Origin: Bacteroidota bacterium
GTDB lineage: Bacteria; Bacteroidota; Ignavibacteria; Ignavibacteriales; Melioribacteraceae
Length of the DNA: 64,000 nucleotides
NCBI GenBank assembly: GCA_018818165.1
Contig: JAHISP010000002.1
Coordinates: 1 to 64,000 of the forward strand
Direction: 5' to 3'
Under the pieces are notes generated by a model that saw nothing but the letters and a program-made list of their open reading frames with translations, was not told where the DNA came from and ran no database searches. The position numbers were made by a program, and so were the translations under genes. Below are positions 45,274 through 55,971 of the stretch, one piece after another. Position 1 is the stretch's first letter. Every line of letters starts with the position of its first letter.

Positions 45274-46380
45274 TTGGTTTTTCGGAAACATTGTTATACA
45301 ACTAAACTCGGAATTGAAATAAATAAAAAGCCATTACATATTACTTTTTCAATAATTAAAAACCACTTTAGATTACTGAATAACTGGCTAATATTTAAAG
45401 AAAATAAAATTGTTTTACTTTTCCTCTTGGTTTTCCTCTTTTTAACCATTCCTCCATATAGTGTTTATTTTGGCGAGCAGTCAGGTACAAATTCACAGAT
45501 AATGAGCATTCTTTTTACTCTAGTTCTTCCAATTTTTACTGCAAGCAAATATTTGATTTTTGTAATAAAAGAAGACAATTTACTATTAGTATTGTTTGAT
45601 AAAAACGATTTATTTGCTTCAAAACAATTACTTCTTTCAATTTTTACGTTATCAATTCTTTCATTTATATTATTATTTGGAATAATTCCTCATTTATGGA
45701 ATATTCCAGCTTTAATAATAATTTTTACCGAAATACTATTATTGCTAATTTTTAGTTTCTTACTCCCTTATTTCACATTGAAAATGGATTTCAAATTTAA
45801 TGTTTCAAAAAGCACTCGGTTTTGGGATTTGCAAATATCAAACAAAAACCTATTTCCTGTTCGTGGAATTTTATTACGAGAATTTCTTAGTCTTTGGCGA
45901 GAAAACAAAATATCTATCGTCAGAATTATTCTAAATGTAAGTTTAATAAACATAGTATTAATGCTTTTTATTGTGAATAATGGAAAATCAGATTTTTTTG
46001 CTTGGGCTATATTTTTACAGGACTTTATATTCCTTACATTTATCATTAATTACTCTACATCAAACAATATAAAGTTAATGAAATCAATGCCTTGCAAGGA
46101 ATACGATATTTTAAAAGGTGAATATGTTTTTTGGCTTATTCTCTACCTTGTATATTTAACATTTGTTGTTATAATTTATAGTTTACTATTATCTCAAATA
46201 GCATTTCTTTCAATAGTAATTTCAATTGTTCTTTTTATTGTTTTACTTTGGTACGTATTGTTGGTGAGACTTGCATATATTGACGAGGAACTAACAAGAA
46301 CTTTAATTTATTTTATGATGTTTATTCCAATTACAATTCCCTTTTATATTTATAATAGCTACAGAAGGCTAAAATGCTAA
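45274..46380 (+). CDS. ABC exporter permease-like membrane protein
   Basis: This hydrophobic protein of up to 368 residues has about eight or nine membrane segments, starting near residue 47 (VLLFLLVFLFLTIPPYSVYF). The cytoplasmic loop (DLQISNKNLFPVRGILLREFLSLWRENK) is typical of transport permeases of ABC-2 type gliding or exporter systems in Bacteroidota. No ATG occurs in the first 70 codons, and a stop codon lies just upstream. The TTG at 45274 is the likely start, with no clear ribosome binding site. The 3-prime end overlaps the ATPase gene by 7 bases, so the two form one transporter. Confidence 0.7.
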   Translation: MVFRKHCYTTKLGIEINKKPLHITFSIIKNHFRLLNNWLIFKENKIVLLFLLVFLFLTIPPYSVYFGEQSGTNSQIMSILFTLVLPIFTASKYLIFVIKEDNLLLVLFDKNDLFASKQLLLSIFTLSILSFILLFGIIPHLWNIPALIIIFTEILLLLIFSFLLPYFTLKMDFKFNVSKSTRFWDLQISNKNLFPVRGILLREFLSLWRENKISIVRIILNVSLINIVLMLFIVNNGKSDFFAWAIFLQDFIFLTFIINYSTSNNIKLMKSMPCKEYDILKGEYVFWLILYLVYLTFVVIIYSLLLSQIAFLSIVISIVLFIVLLWYVLLVRLAYIDEELTRTLIYFMMFIPITIPFYIYNSYRRLKC

Positions 46381-47111
46381 AAATTAAAAATCTCAACAAA
46401 TCATACGATAAGTTAAAAGTATTAGAAAACATAAATTTTGAAATTCCAAAGGGAGAACTTATTGGTATTATTGGTTCCAACGGTGCAGGGAAAACAACGT
46501 TACTAAATTCAATAATGTCTAATTTAGATTTTGATGGAGAGATACTGATAGATAAAATATCCAACGATGAGTTCATAGATAAACATCGTGACGACATTTT
46601 ATTTTTACCTGACCAAGTATTCACCTATTCATTTTTAACCGGTATTGAGTTTATAAAATTCATATTAGATATGAAGAAAATCCCTTTTTCTAAAGTGTCA
46701 CAAAATGTTAATTTGCTTTTTCAACTCTTTAATTTAGATGACCGTCTAGATTCTTTGATTAGAGATTATTCACACGGAATGAAACGTAAAATTGCTTTAA
46801 TATCAGTGCTTGTGCAATCACCTAAAATTCTTCTGTTGGATGAACCAGTATCTGGACTGGACACAATGAGTTTAATTGCACTTAAAAAAGTCTTAGTTTC
46901 AATGTCAAAAAATGGAACAACAATAATTTTTTCAACTCATATTTTGGATTTTGTTGAAAATATGTGTGATTCCATTTTGGTAATAAACGATAAACACGCG
47001 ACAAAAATTGACGGAATTAGCAAAATGGATAAAAAGGAAATTGAGATGAGATTTCTTCAAATTGTGGGAAATGAAATAGATTCAAAAGTTGATGAATTGG
47101 CAATATTGTAG
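46374..47111 (+). CDS. ABC transporter ATP-binding protein
   Basis: This protein of 245 residues has Walker A GSNGAGKTT (about 34-42), the signature YSHGMKRKIA (a variant of LSGGQ), Walker B ILLLDEPVSGLD, and the switch His in FSTHILD. It belongs to the exporter-type ATPases (CcmA-like). It overlaps and pairs with the membrane protein upstream. The cargo is unknown. Confidence 0.9.
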   Translation: MLKIKNLNKSYDKLKVLENINFEIPKGELIGIIGSNGAGKTTLLNSIMSNLDFDGEILIDKISNDEFIDKHRDDILFLPDQVFTYSFLTGIEFIKFILDMKKIPFSKVSQNVNLLFQLFNLDDRLDSLIRDYSHGMKRKIALISVLVQSPKILLLDEPVSGLDTMSLIALKKVLVSMSKNGTTIIFSTHILDFVENMCDSILVINDKHATKIDGISKMDKKEIEMRFLQIVGNEIDSKVDELAIL

Positions 47112-47191
47112 TAATAGCCAATCTAACTGATCATAATGTCCATTCGGAAATTATAATATCCAGCCCATCGAACTGGAGAGCAAGTTTAAAA

Positions 47192-48361
47192 TTATCTCGT
47201 ATGTCTCATGCTTTTTTCAATATCAACGACAGTTCTTTCAAATACTTCTTCAAATGTACCCATTCCGTCAATTTTTTTAAAATCATGAAGCTGCTCATAT
47301 TTTTCAATTACTGGAATGGTTTTTTTTTCATGTTCTTGTAAACGCTTAACAATTTTAGCAGTACTACTATCGTAGGGCATACGTTTATCAGTCTTGCTCC
47401 GCGCATCAAGTCTGTTTATAAGTTCAAGCATTGGTACTTCAAATTCAATTACTTTTGATATTTTTGAGCCATGCTTTTTTAAAAGTCCGTCTAATATATA
47501 AGATTGAACAAGAGTTCTTGGAAAGCCTTTGAATATATAACCCTTCACGCCTTTTGAGTTTTCAAGTTTTTTTTCTATCAATTGAACAACAATTTCATCT
47601 GGCACTAGTTGACCATTTTCATACAGTTCTAATATTTTCATTCCCACTTCGGTTTTCTGTTCAATTTCACTTTCAAGCATTTTACCTGTGGCAATATATT
47701 CAAGACCATATTTCTCAGCAAGCGCTTTACCTTGTGAACCTCTTCCACAGCCTGGATAACCAAAAAGGACAATATTATAAAGTGATTTACTAAGTTCGTC
47801 CTGTAAAATATTTATTATCTTTTTATTAACATTTTCAATTGAGTCGTGTCCATCTACTTCAAAATAAACTCCACGGTCTTTGTAGAACTGCATTACTGGA
47901 CGGGTTTTTACGTCATATTCTACAAGTCTATTTCTAATCACCTTCTCATTATCATCAGAACGTCCAGAAGTTTTTCCTCTGTTCAAAAGACGCGAAACAG
48001 ATTCTTCCTCGTCAACATTAATGTTTATAAGACAATTAAGCGAAGTATTTAATTTTAGCATTAAACCTTCCAGAATATAAGCTTGCACGTATGTGCGGGG
48101 AAATCCATCAAATAAAAATCCGTTTGCGTTTGGATTATCCGTAATTGTTTTTTCAATAATCTGAACAATTATTTCATCAGATACCAATCCACCGGAGGCA
48201 ATAATGTTTTGTGCTTCCAAACCTAATTTAGTTTTTTCGGCTATTTCTTTACGTAATAAATCACCAGTAGAAATGTAAAAGAGATTGAATTTTTTTAAAA
48301 GAAATTCTGATTGTGTTCCTTTTCCAGCTCCAGGAGGGCCAAATAATGCGATGTTTAACAT
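47192..48361 (-). CDS. adk: Tandem adenylate kinase with a degenerate second domain
   Basis: This protein of 389 residues consists of two adenylate-kinase domains. Domain 1 (1-190) is complete: P-loop GPPGAGKGT (8-16), STGDLLR with the AMP-binding Arg37, DGFPRT (85-90) and a short LID. Domain 2 (194-389) keeps the fold, but its P-loop is GYPGCGRGS (201-209; GK-T replaced), STGDLLR has become ATGKMLE, and DGFPRT has become KGFPRT. The second half is therefore unlikely to be catalytic and may be structural or regulatory. The single-domain length would be about 190. Adenylate kinase balances ATP, ADP and AMP. Confidence 0.85.
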   Translation of the reverse strand: MLNIALFGPPGAGKGTQSEFLLKKFNLFYISTGDLLRKEIAEKTKLGLEAQNIIASGGLVSDEIIVQIIEKTITDNPNANGFLFDGFPRTYVQAYILEGLMLKLNTSLNCLININVDEEESVSRLLNRGKTSGRSDDNEKVIRNRLVEYDVKTRPVMQFYKDRGVYFEVDGHDSIENVNKKIINILQDELSKSLYNIVLFGYPGCGRGSQGKALAEKYGLEYIATGKMLESEIEQKTEVGMKILELYENGQLVPDEIVVQLIEKKLENSKGVKGYIFKGFPRTLVQSYILDGLLKKHGSKISKVIEFEVPMLELINRLDARSKTDKRMPYDSSTAKIVKRLQEHEKKTIPVIEKYEQLHDFKKIDGMGTFEEVFERTVVDIEKSMRHTR

Positions 48362-48868
48362 AAGTCCACATAGTTTTAATGATTAAAATTAATTAATGTA
48401 CCTTTACAAAATATATGTTGGTACATCTAAGTACTTTTTAAGTCTACTAATGTTAGCAAATGTAACGTTTAAAATTAAACTTATTTGATGATAAATCCTT
48501 ATTGAAAATACAAGGTTGTAAAAAATAATGCTCACAGAAAGAAATGTATCACTCCAAAATTAGGTGAAAAATATTTTATTTATCTAGTATGACTTAGATG
48601 GCTTATACTTAAAAAAACACCAATCTAATATCTAATTAAACGTTAATTAAACTTCCGCAATCTATTTTGAAGATACATTCCCACTAAAATAAAATTGCTA
48701 AAACTTTCTAAATTGTGAGTCTCAATTTTGTCTTTTGTATTTCATAAAATTTAACGAGTTAATTCTCCTTAAAATTATTATAATTGCCATAAACGGATAA
48801 TAATATTTTTTCAAACCTTTGTTATCCAAATTCCTTAATTTCACACTCAATATTTAATTGAGTTAAAA
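48362..48868. other. Gene-free stretch before the T9SS cargo gene
   Basis: This is AT-rich, divergent intergenic DNA of about 500 bases. I see no repeat family member, RNA or hairpin that I can support. Promoters for adk and for the large secreted protein are expected here. Confidence 0.5.
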
Positions 48869-51800
48869 ATGAAATTTAAAAACAGAATGCTTTTTAAAAA
48901 CGACACTTTTAGAGCAATATTTTTTGCCGTGATATTTTTCGTGACTGGTAATTTTAACGCACAAAGTCTATTTATAAACGAGTTCATGGCTTCTAATGTT
49001 ACATCGACTCCAGAGATTGTTGACTTTGATGCTTATTCCGATTGGATTGAAATTTATAACGATTCAACTTCATCAATAAATATTGGAGGTTATTATTTAA
49101 CCGATAATCTTGGAAACCCCACAAAATGGAGAATTCCCGATGGAACGATAATAGCAAGTAAAGGATTTTTGATGTTTTGGGCAGATGGATTTGATTCTTC
49201 CCCTTCGGCTGGTAGCAATTATTACCATACAAATTTTAGTTTAAGCAAAGATGGTGAAGAACTTGGATTGTTTTCGCCCGAACAAATTATGATTGATTCA
49301 GTCATATTTGGCATTCAAATTTCAGATGTTTCTTTTGGAAGAAATCCAAACTCTGGTAATGATTGGAATTATTTTGGCGAACCAACACCAAATAAAAGTA
49401 ATTTAACAAATGGGACTTTAAGTACCGAGTTTTCAAATAATCCTAATATTTCGTTAGTTTCTGGAATTTATTCTGGTGCTCAAAATATTAGCATTTCTGC
49501 AAATTTTGGTGCAGAAATTAGATACACTTTGGATGGCTCAATGCCAAAAAGTGCATCTTTGAAATATGAAAATCCGATAAATATTAGTAAAACTACAACT
49601 TTAAGAGTCAGAGTTTTTGAAAATGATAAACTTCCAAGTAAAGTAATTACACGAGCATATTTTATTGATGAACCTCAAAATTTAGCTATTTTGTCATTAA
49701 CTGCATTTCCAGAAACTTTGTTTGATGATGAAATTGGAATTTACCTTAACGAGATTAAATCGCGCGAAGTTCCAGTAAATGTACAGCTTTTTGAAAAAAA
49801 TGGTGAGAAAGCATTTGAAGTAGATGCTGGGTTAAGATTAACTGGTCAGGCTTCTTTCCAATATCCACAAAAACCGCTAACAATTGAGACTGATAATAAA
49901 TTTGGCGAAGAGGTAATGGATTATCCAATTTTTGCAAACAGACCTTTTGAAAATTATATTTCACTTTATTTGCGTAATTCTGGAACGCAAGATAACCGTC
50001 ACACAATGTTTCGCGATGCGCTTCAACATACAATTGTAATAAATCAAATGGATTTGGATTGCCAAGCTTATAGACCAGCAGCAACTTATATAAATGGAAA
50101 GTATTGGGGAATTTATAATTTACGCGAAAAATTGGATGATAATTATCTAATTGCTCATCACAATGTTGACCCAAAAAATGTTGATTATTTAGAATATGAA
50201 TTTTCTCCACTACCAAATGTTGTTGAAGGAAGTGCGGATGAATATTACGCTCTTCAAAGTTATTTATCAACAAATAGCATGAACATAAAAGAAAAATGGG
50301 ATTATGTAAAATCACAAATTGATGTAAACGAAGTTATGAATTATCTAATAACCGAAATATATTGCGATAATGTAAACTGGCCTTACACAAATTCAAAATG
50401 GTGGAAGGAAAAATCTGAAAACGGTAAATGGCGATATATTTTCCTCGATTCTGATTATGGATTTGGTGCCCCAAGCTTTTCTTCTCATTATTCCAACAAT
50501 ACTTTGGATTTTTTATATGATCAAGCCCCTTATTCAACTTTTATTTTTAGAAAACTTTTTGAAAATAATGAATTCAAAAATGAGTTTATTCAAAGATTTG
50601 CTACATACTTAAATACAATTTTCAAAAAAGAACGTGTTGTAGGAATTGTTGATAGTCTTAAAAACCAAATTAGTGCCGAAATGGTTTATCATATTGATAG
50701 ATGGGATGATGATACAACTCCAATTTATGGCTATCCACCAATTCCAGATATGGATACTTGGAATATGGAAGTTGAAATAATGCGCGAATTTGCCGAGAAA
50801 CGTCCACAATATATGAAACAAAGTCTGCTGGATTTTTATAGTCTAACTGGTGTTGAAACTTTACAATTTAGTCTTTCATCTGCCGATGCTGGTACAATTT
50901 ATCTTGGCGATATAAAAGTAAACAATGGATTTACTGGAGAGTATTTTAGATATATTCCTTTAAAAATTGAAGCAATTCCAAAAGTTGGCTTCAAATTTGT
51001 AAAATGGTCTGGAGTTGACGATAGTTTATCGCAAGTTGCCAATATTATTCCAACAAGGACTTCCGCAAAAATTATAACTGCTGTTTTTGAAGAAGATAAC
51101 GCAAGCGTTTTGCCTTCAATTGTTTCTGAAAATACGACTTTAACAACTTCTGGCTCGCCATATCTTGCAAAAGGTGATATTATTGTAAATTCTGGAATAA
51201 CTCTAACTTTTGAACCTGGAGTTGAACTTCTAATGCCAGCGGAAGCAAATTTGGTTGTAAATGGAATTTTACAAATGAATGGAACTTTGGAACAACCAAT
51301 AATTATTAGACCAAATGAAACCTCGGGTTTTAATAATTGGGGAATTATTTATCTCGAAAATGCTTCTGGACAATGCTTAATTAACAATGTTAAGTTAATT
51401 GGAGCTACAAATGGAAAAATTCTGCCAAATCAAATGGGAGCAATTTCGAGCTACAAATCCAATATAACTATCGAAAACACAACTATTTTGGATGCTCCAT
51501 TTCCTATTTTTATCCAATATGGAAATGCAATTGTTCGAAATTGTACACTTCATTCCGAAGAAATTTCTGACTTAATTAACATAAAATATGCCGAATCTGC
51601 TTTAGTTGAAAATTGCGATTTTAGAGGAAATAATGCAATCGATTCTGATGCAATTGATTATGACCAGATTACAAACGGCATTATTAGAGGAAATAAAATC
51701 TACAATTTTTATGGATTTAATAGTGATGGAATTGATATTGGTGAAGGTTCCAAAAATTTACTAATTGAAAACAACCAAATTTTTAATATTAACGACAAAG

Positions 51801-54172
51801 CAATTTCTGTGGGACAAGCTTCAACTGTAAGTATTAAACGCAATATAATTGCAAATTGTGCTCAAGGTGTTGGAATTAAAGATGATTCCTCATTTGCTTT
51901 TGTTGATAGAAATACTTTTTCTGGATGTGATATTGGTGTTGCAAGTTTTGAAAAAAATATTGGTGCTGGTGGTGGAAATGCAGAAATTGTAAACTCCATT
52001 TTTACAAATTCAATCACTTCCCCAGTTTTTGTGGATAATTTGTCAAAACTCACTGTTAATTATTCGCTTTCAAATACAACAATTTTGGAAGGAACTGGAA
52101 ATATAAATGCAAATCCTCTTTTAACAAACAATTTTATATTAAACACAAATTCACCCGCAATAAATAGTGGAAATCCGACTACTGAATTAGATGATGACGG
52201 AACTATTGCCGATTTGGGTGCTAAACAATCTACTGGAATTTTTGAACCGCTAGTAATTAACGAAATTCATTACAATCCTTCAAATGGCGATAATTACGAA
52301 TTTATTGAAATTTATAACACAAGCACTGAAAGTATTATCACTTCTGGAATAAAAATTAAAGGTGCAATTGATTTCGAGTTTCCAAGTAATTCATTTATTG
52401 CTCCAAAAGAATATCAAATTATTGCAAAAGATAAATCCGTTTATGAGAACAATGGATTTTTGGCTTATCAATGGAATGAAGGCAATTTGCCAAATACTTG
52501 GGGAAATATTCAAATAATTGATGTTTTTGGAAAGGAAATTGATTTTGTAAGTTACAGTAATAAATTCATTTGGCCAACAGAAGCTGATGGAAATGGAAAA
52601 TCTTTAGAATTTAGAAATCCTTTGGACGAAAACTTAATTGCTACAAATTGGAAAGCAAGTGATAATTTTGGTGGCTCTCCAGCAAGTGCCAACAAACCAA
52701 ATTATGAAAACTTGCTACATATTAACGAATTCCAAGCAGATAATAATAATACGATAAAAGATGAATTTGGCGAAAATGACGATTGGATTGAAATTTATAA
52801 CGCAAGCGATCATCCAATAAACATTGCTGGATTATACATTTCGGATAAGCTATCAAATCCTACTAAACACTTAATTGCAAGTACAAATGCTGAAAAAACG
52901 ACAATTTATGCAAAAGGTTATTTACTACTTTGGGCTGATGGAACAACTGAACAAGGAGAAAATCATTTAAGTATAAAACTTAGCGATACTGGAGAAGATA
53001 TTGGACTTTTCAGCATTTTTGAAAATGATACAACTATAATTAGCTCAATAACCTTTGGAAAACAAAATGAAGATTTTTCTTATGAAAGAATAAATGATGG
53101 CGATGAAAATTGGCAAATTGCAAAAGTCCCAACTCCAGGAAAGCCAAATAATATTCCAAATCTTTTCGAAAAAGGTATTTTATTAGTTAATGGATTTCCT
53201 CTCAACATTGCAGAGGTTGTTGATTCTTATCAAAGTAAAGCTTTTTGGGGAAAATATAACATTTCATTCTGGGATGCTTTTGCTGAACCGAACAACGGAT
53301 ATCCATCCAATTTGCCAGCACCAAATGGACACGGAGTAATTCCTTTTGATACTTTATCAAATTATTCCACAGTTATTTGGACGAGTGAAAACAATTCGTT
53401 GGAGCTAAGTATTTGGCAATCAACTCCAATTTTGGATTACGTTAAACATGGCGGAAATCTAATTTTAATGGTCAAAAATGGAAGAAGCTATTTTAATTCT
53501 GAAATGTTTGAACGTTTAGGAATTACTTGGATTGAACCACAAAATGCTACTATTGCAAATTGTATCCCAGTTTTTGCAAATATGGATTCAATTTCACTTA
53601 AAGCAACTCAATACATAAATGCAATTTTTGATACGACTTTAACAAGCAAAAACAGCAAATTGTTGTTCTCCGAAACCGCAAGCCACGGTAAACCAGTAGG
53701 AATTGGAGTTTGGAACAAACCTCCTTATGGTGGATATTACAGGGAAAATGGTGGACAAATTATCTACTTAAGCGGAAGAGCTTATAGATATAATAATGAC
53801 GATTTGAAAAATAATATTGAATATATGCTTGAATATTTCCTTGAAGAATCAGAACTAGTTTCAGTTGATGATTTTGAGAATAATCAAATAATTACTGAGT
53901 ATAACTTGAGTCAGAATTACCCAAATCCTTTTAATCCAAGTACAATAATTAAATACGATTTGTTGAAAAGTGGAAAAGTAGAACTAAAAATATTCAATAT
54001 ACTCGGACAAGAAGTTAAAACTCTTGTCAATAATTTTGAGGAAAAAGGACGGAAAAGTATAACTTGGAATGGTGAAAATAATTTCAATCAAAAAGTTAGT
54101 TCTGGAATTTACTTTTACAGAATTTCCTCAGAAAATTGGACTGATATCAAAAAGATGATTTTTCTAAAATAG
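48869..54172 (+). CDS. Giant T9SS-secreted CotH/lamin-tail/beta-helix protein
   Basis: The protein has 1767 residues. A signal peptide (1-33) is followed by a lamin-tail domain (LTD, about 36-130; DWIEIYNDS), an Fn3-associated chitobiase-like repeat (195-267), a CotH protein-kinase-like domain (about 300-655; RLTGQASFQYPQKPL, HTMFRDALQ, FLDSDYGFG), an InlB-B/divergent repeat (666-745), a right-handed beta-helix (about 750-1122), and two more LTD domains (1127-1277 and 1282-1430). An unknown domain resembling a class I amidotransferase fold (1434-1667) follows. The C-terminal sorting domain (about 1680-1767) has QNYPNPFNPST and VSSGIYFYRIS, the type A signal that sends proteins through T9SS. 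It is surface-attached or secreted; CotH kinases phosphorylate spore-coat or surface proteins elsewhere. Confidence 0.85.
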   Translation: MKFKNRMLFKNDTFRAIFFAVIFFVTGNFNAQSLFINEFMASNVTSTPEIVDFDAYSDWIEIYNDSTSSINIGGYYLTDNLGNPTKWRIPDGTIIASKGFLMFWADGFDSSPSAGSNYYHTNFSLSKDGEELGLFSPEQIMIDSVIFGIQISDVSFGRNPNSGNDWNYFGEPTPNKSNLTNGTLSTEFSNNPNISLVSGIYSGAQNISISANFGAEIRYTLDGSMPKSASLKYENPINISKTTTLRVRVFENDKLPSKVITRAYFIDEPQNLAILSLTAFPETLFDDEIGIYLNEIKSREVPVNVQLFEKNGEKAFEVDAGLRLTGQASFQYPQKPLTIETDNKFGEEVMDYPIFANRPFENYISLYLRNSGTQDNRHTMFRDALQHTIVINQMDLDCQAYRPAATYINGKYWGIYNLREKLDDNYLIAHHNVDPKNVDYLEYEFSPLPNVVEGSADEYYALQSYLSTNSMNIKEKWDYVKSQIDVNEVMNYLITEIYCDNVNWPYTNSKWWKEKSENGKWRYIFLDSDYGFGAPSFSSHYSNNTLDFLYDQAPYSTFIFRKLFENNEFKNEFIQRFATYLNTIFKKERVVGIVDSLKNQISAEMVYHIDRWDDDTTPIYGYPPIPDMDTWNMEVEIMREFAEKRPQYMKQSLLDFYSLTGVETLQFSLSSADAGTIYLGDIKVNNGFTGEYFRYIPLKIEAIPKVGFKFVKWSGVDDSLSQVANIIPTRTSAKIITAVFEEDNASVLPSIVSENTTLTTSGSPYLAKGDIIVNSGITLTFEPGVELLMPAEANLVVNGILQMNGTLEQPIIIRPNETSGFNNWGIIYLENASGQCLINNVKLIGATNGKILPNQMGAISSYKSNITIENTTILDAPFPIFIQYGNAIVRNCTLHSEEISDLINIKYAESALVENCDFRGNNAIDSDAIDYDQITNGIIRGNKIYNFYGFNSDGIDIGEGSKNLLIENNQIFNINDKAISVGQASTVSIKRNIIANCAQGVGIKDDSSFAFVDRNTFSGCDIGVASFEKNIGAGGGNAEIVNSIFTNSITSPVFVDNLSKLTVNYSLSNTTILEGTGNINANPLLTNNFILNTNSPAINSGNPTTELDDDGTIADLGAKQSTGIFEPLVINEIHYNPSNGDNYEFIEIYNTSTESIITSGIKIKGAIDFEFPSNSFIAPKEYQIIAKDKSVYENNGFLAYQWNEGNLPNTWGNIQIIDVFGKEIDFVSYSNKFIWPTEADGNGKSLEFRNPLDENLIATNWKASDNFGGSPASANKPNYENLLHINEFQADNNNTIKDEFGENDDWIEIYNASDHPINIAGLYISDKLSNPTKHLIASTNAEKTTIYAKGYLLLWADGTTEQGENHLSIKLSDTGEDIGLFSIFENDTTIISSITFGKQNEDFSYERINDGDENWQIAKVPTPGKPNNIPNLFEKGILLVNGFPLNIAEVVDSYQSKAFWGKYNISFWDAFAEPNNGYPSNLPAPNGHGVIPFDTLSNYSTVIWTSENNSLELSIWQSTPILDYVKHGGNLILMVKNGRSYFNSEMFERLGITWIEPQNATIANCIPVFANMDSISLKATQYINAIFDTTLTSKNSKLLFSETASHGKPVGIGVWNKPPYGGYYRENGGQIIYLSGRAYRYNNDDLKNNIEYMLEYFLEESELVSVDDFENNQIITEYNLSQNYPNPFNPSTIIKYDLLKSGKVELKIFNILGQEVKTLVNNFEEKGRKSITWNGENNFNQKVSSGIYFYRISSENWTDIKKMIFLK

Positions 54173-54368
54173 TATCAAATGACCATAGGTAAATTTTTAT
54201 AGAGCAATCCATTAGAAATGAGAAATGCGTCCCAGCAGCTTAAATGGACTATACCTATCAAAGATTGGGTTTTCATTTTTTCTCAATTTTCCATTATATT
54301 TGATGAACTGCTAAAGCCGTTTATCAAATAAGCATTTTGCTTTTTACACAAAATATGGTACAGTTATA
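54173..54368. other. Intergenic region between convergent genes
   Basis: ATAGGTA (54185-54191) and TACCTAT (54253-54259) are inverted about 60 bases apart. It could include a bidirectional terminator, but none of the hairpins is strong. Confidence 0.4.
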
Positions 54369-55790
54369 TTATTTCAAATAATCATCAACACTTGCAGCTA
54401 CTGCTCGTCCTTCGTTTATAGCCCAAACTACAAGCGATTGTCCTCTTCGCATATCGCCGGCAGCAAATATTCCATCAATATTTGTCATAAAATTGTTATC
54501 GGTTGCAATATTATTTCTATCATTTAGTTTTATATCCATTTCATGAATAAGATTATTTTTAACTGGTCCGGTAAATCCCATTGCAAGAAGAACTAAATCT
54601 GCTTCAACTTCAAACTCAGAATCTGGAATTTCCACCATATTTCTTCGTCCAGTTTTTGGATCTGGATTTTCGAATTCAACTCTAACAATTTTGATTTTTT
54701 GAATAATATTTTTGCTACCCATAAATTCTTTTGATAGAACAGAAAATTCTCTTTTACATCCTTCTTCGTGAGAAGTTGAAACTCTATCAACAAAAGCCCA
54801 TTCAGGCCAAGGATTTACAGCACTTCTAACTTTTGGCAATTGTGGCAGAAGTTCCAAATTAAGAACCGATTTAGCACCTTGTCTAATAGATGTTCCAATA
54901 CAATCGGAACCAGTATCGCCACCACCAATAACTACAACATTTTTATCTCTTGCTGAGATTACTTCTTCGCTAAAATCTCTATTTTCATTTCTTCTATTTT
55001 GTTGTTTAAGAAAATCCATTGCATAGTGAACACCTTTTAATGCTCTTCCAATAATAGGTAAATCTCTTGGTTGCTCTGCCCCACCGCAAAGAATAATTGC
55101 ATCGTATTCATCTTTTAATTCTGATAAAGTTTTATCAACTCCTATTTCAGTTTTAGTTTTGAATTCAACTCCTTCAGCTTGCATAATTTGAATTCTTCTT
55201 TCAACAATATTTTTCTCTAATTTGAAATCTGGAATTCCCAGAGCCAGCAGACCACCAATTACTTCATTTTTTTCAAATACTGTAATTGAGTGACCTAATT
55301 TATTTAATTGATCAGCGGCTGAAAGTCCGGCTGGACCTGAGCCAACTATTGCGATATTTTTTCCAGTTCTAACAATTGATAAATTGGGCTTAATTAAACC
55401 ATTTTCAAAGGCTTTTTCTATTATTGATTTTTCAATATTTTTAATTGTAACAGCAGGTGTGTTTATATCAAGCACGCAAGAATTTTCGCAAGGAGCTGGA
55501 CAAACTCTTCCAGTAAATTCTGGGAAGTTGTTTGTGCTTAATAAACGTTTGGCTGCGTCATCCCATTTATTTTTATAAACTAAATCATTCCATTCTGGAA
55601 TTAAATTATCCACTGGGCAACCAGATTGACAAAATGGAATTCCACAATCCATGCATCTAGCACCTTGTAATTTCAATTCATCTTCGGTAAGCTCTTTAGT
55701 AAATTCGTTAAAATGAATTATTCTTGAATCAACATTTTCCTTTGATACTTCCAATCTATCGTATTTTAGAAATCCTTTTACTTCACCCAT
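54369..55790 (-). CDS. gltD: Glutamate synthase small subunit
   Basis: This protein of 473 residues is the NADPH-oxidising, [4Fe-4S]-containing subunit of GOGAT. Cysteines C46, C49, C54, C58 and C97, C101, C105 are the cluster motifs; GSGPAG at 150-155 is the FAD loop; GGGDTGSDCIG is the NADPH loop. It feeds electrons to GltB for conversion of glutamine plus 2-oxoglutarate into two glutamates. AGGTGA is the ribosome binding site. It lies 181 bases downstream of gltB in the same direction. NfnB at 1-2.5 kb is a paralogue. Confidence 0.95.
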   Translation of the reverse strand: MGEVKGFLKYDRLEVSKENVDSRIIHFNEFTKELTEDELKLQGARCMDCGIPFCQSGCPVDNLIPEWNDLVYKNKWDDAAKRLLSTNNFPEFTGRVCPAPCENSCVLDINTPAVTIKNIEKSIIEKAFENGLIKPNLSIVRTGKNIAIVGSGPAGLSAADQLNKLGHSITVFEKNEVIGGLLALGIPDFKLEKNIVERRIQIMQAEGVEFKTKTEIGVDKTLSELKDEYDAIILCGGAEQPRDLPIIGRALKGVHYAMDFLKQQNRRNENRDFSEEVISARDKNVVVIGGGDTGSDCIGTSIRQGAKSVLNLELLPQLPKVRSAVNPWPEWAFVDRVSTSHEEGCKREFSVLSKEFMGSKNIIQKIKIVRVEFENPDPKTGRRNMVEIPDSEFEVEADLVLLAMGFTGPVKNNLIHEMDIKLNDRNNIATDNNFMTNIDGIFAAGDMRRGQSLVVWAINEGRAVAASVDDYLK

Positions 55791-55971
55791 ATATTCACCT
55801 TTAACATTTTCAAACTTTTATTTTTATTAAAAACAAAAATCAATCTCCAAAATTCAAATAAATTCTAAATTCCAAAACTCAAATAGATAAACCACATATA
55901 AAAGTCTGTGATTTATTATTTGGGAATTATGATTCAGTTTTTTTCTTTTTCCTGTTTTTTCCATTTGATGT
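55791..55971. other. gltB-gltD spacer, low-complexity
   Basis: The stretch 55826-55886 is made of variants of CCAAAATTCAAATAAATTCT, a slippage-like tract. It has no open frame. The gltBD transcript probably reads through it. Confidence 0.5.
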
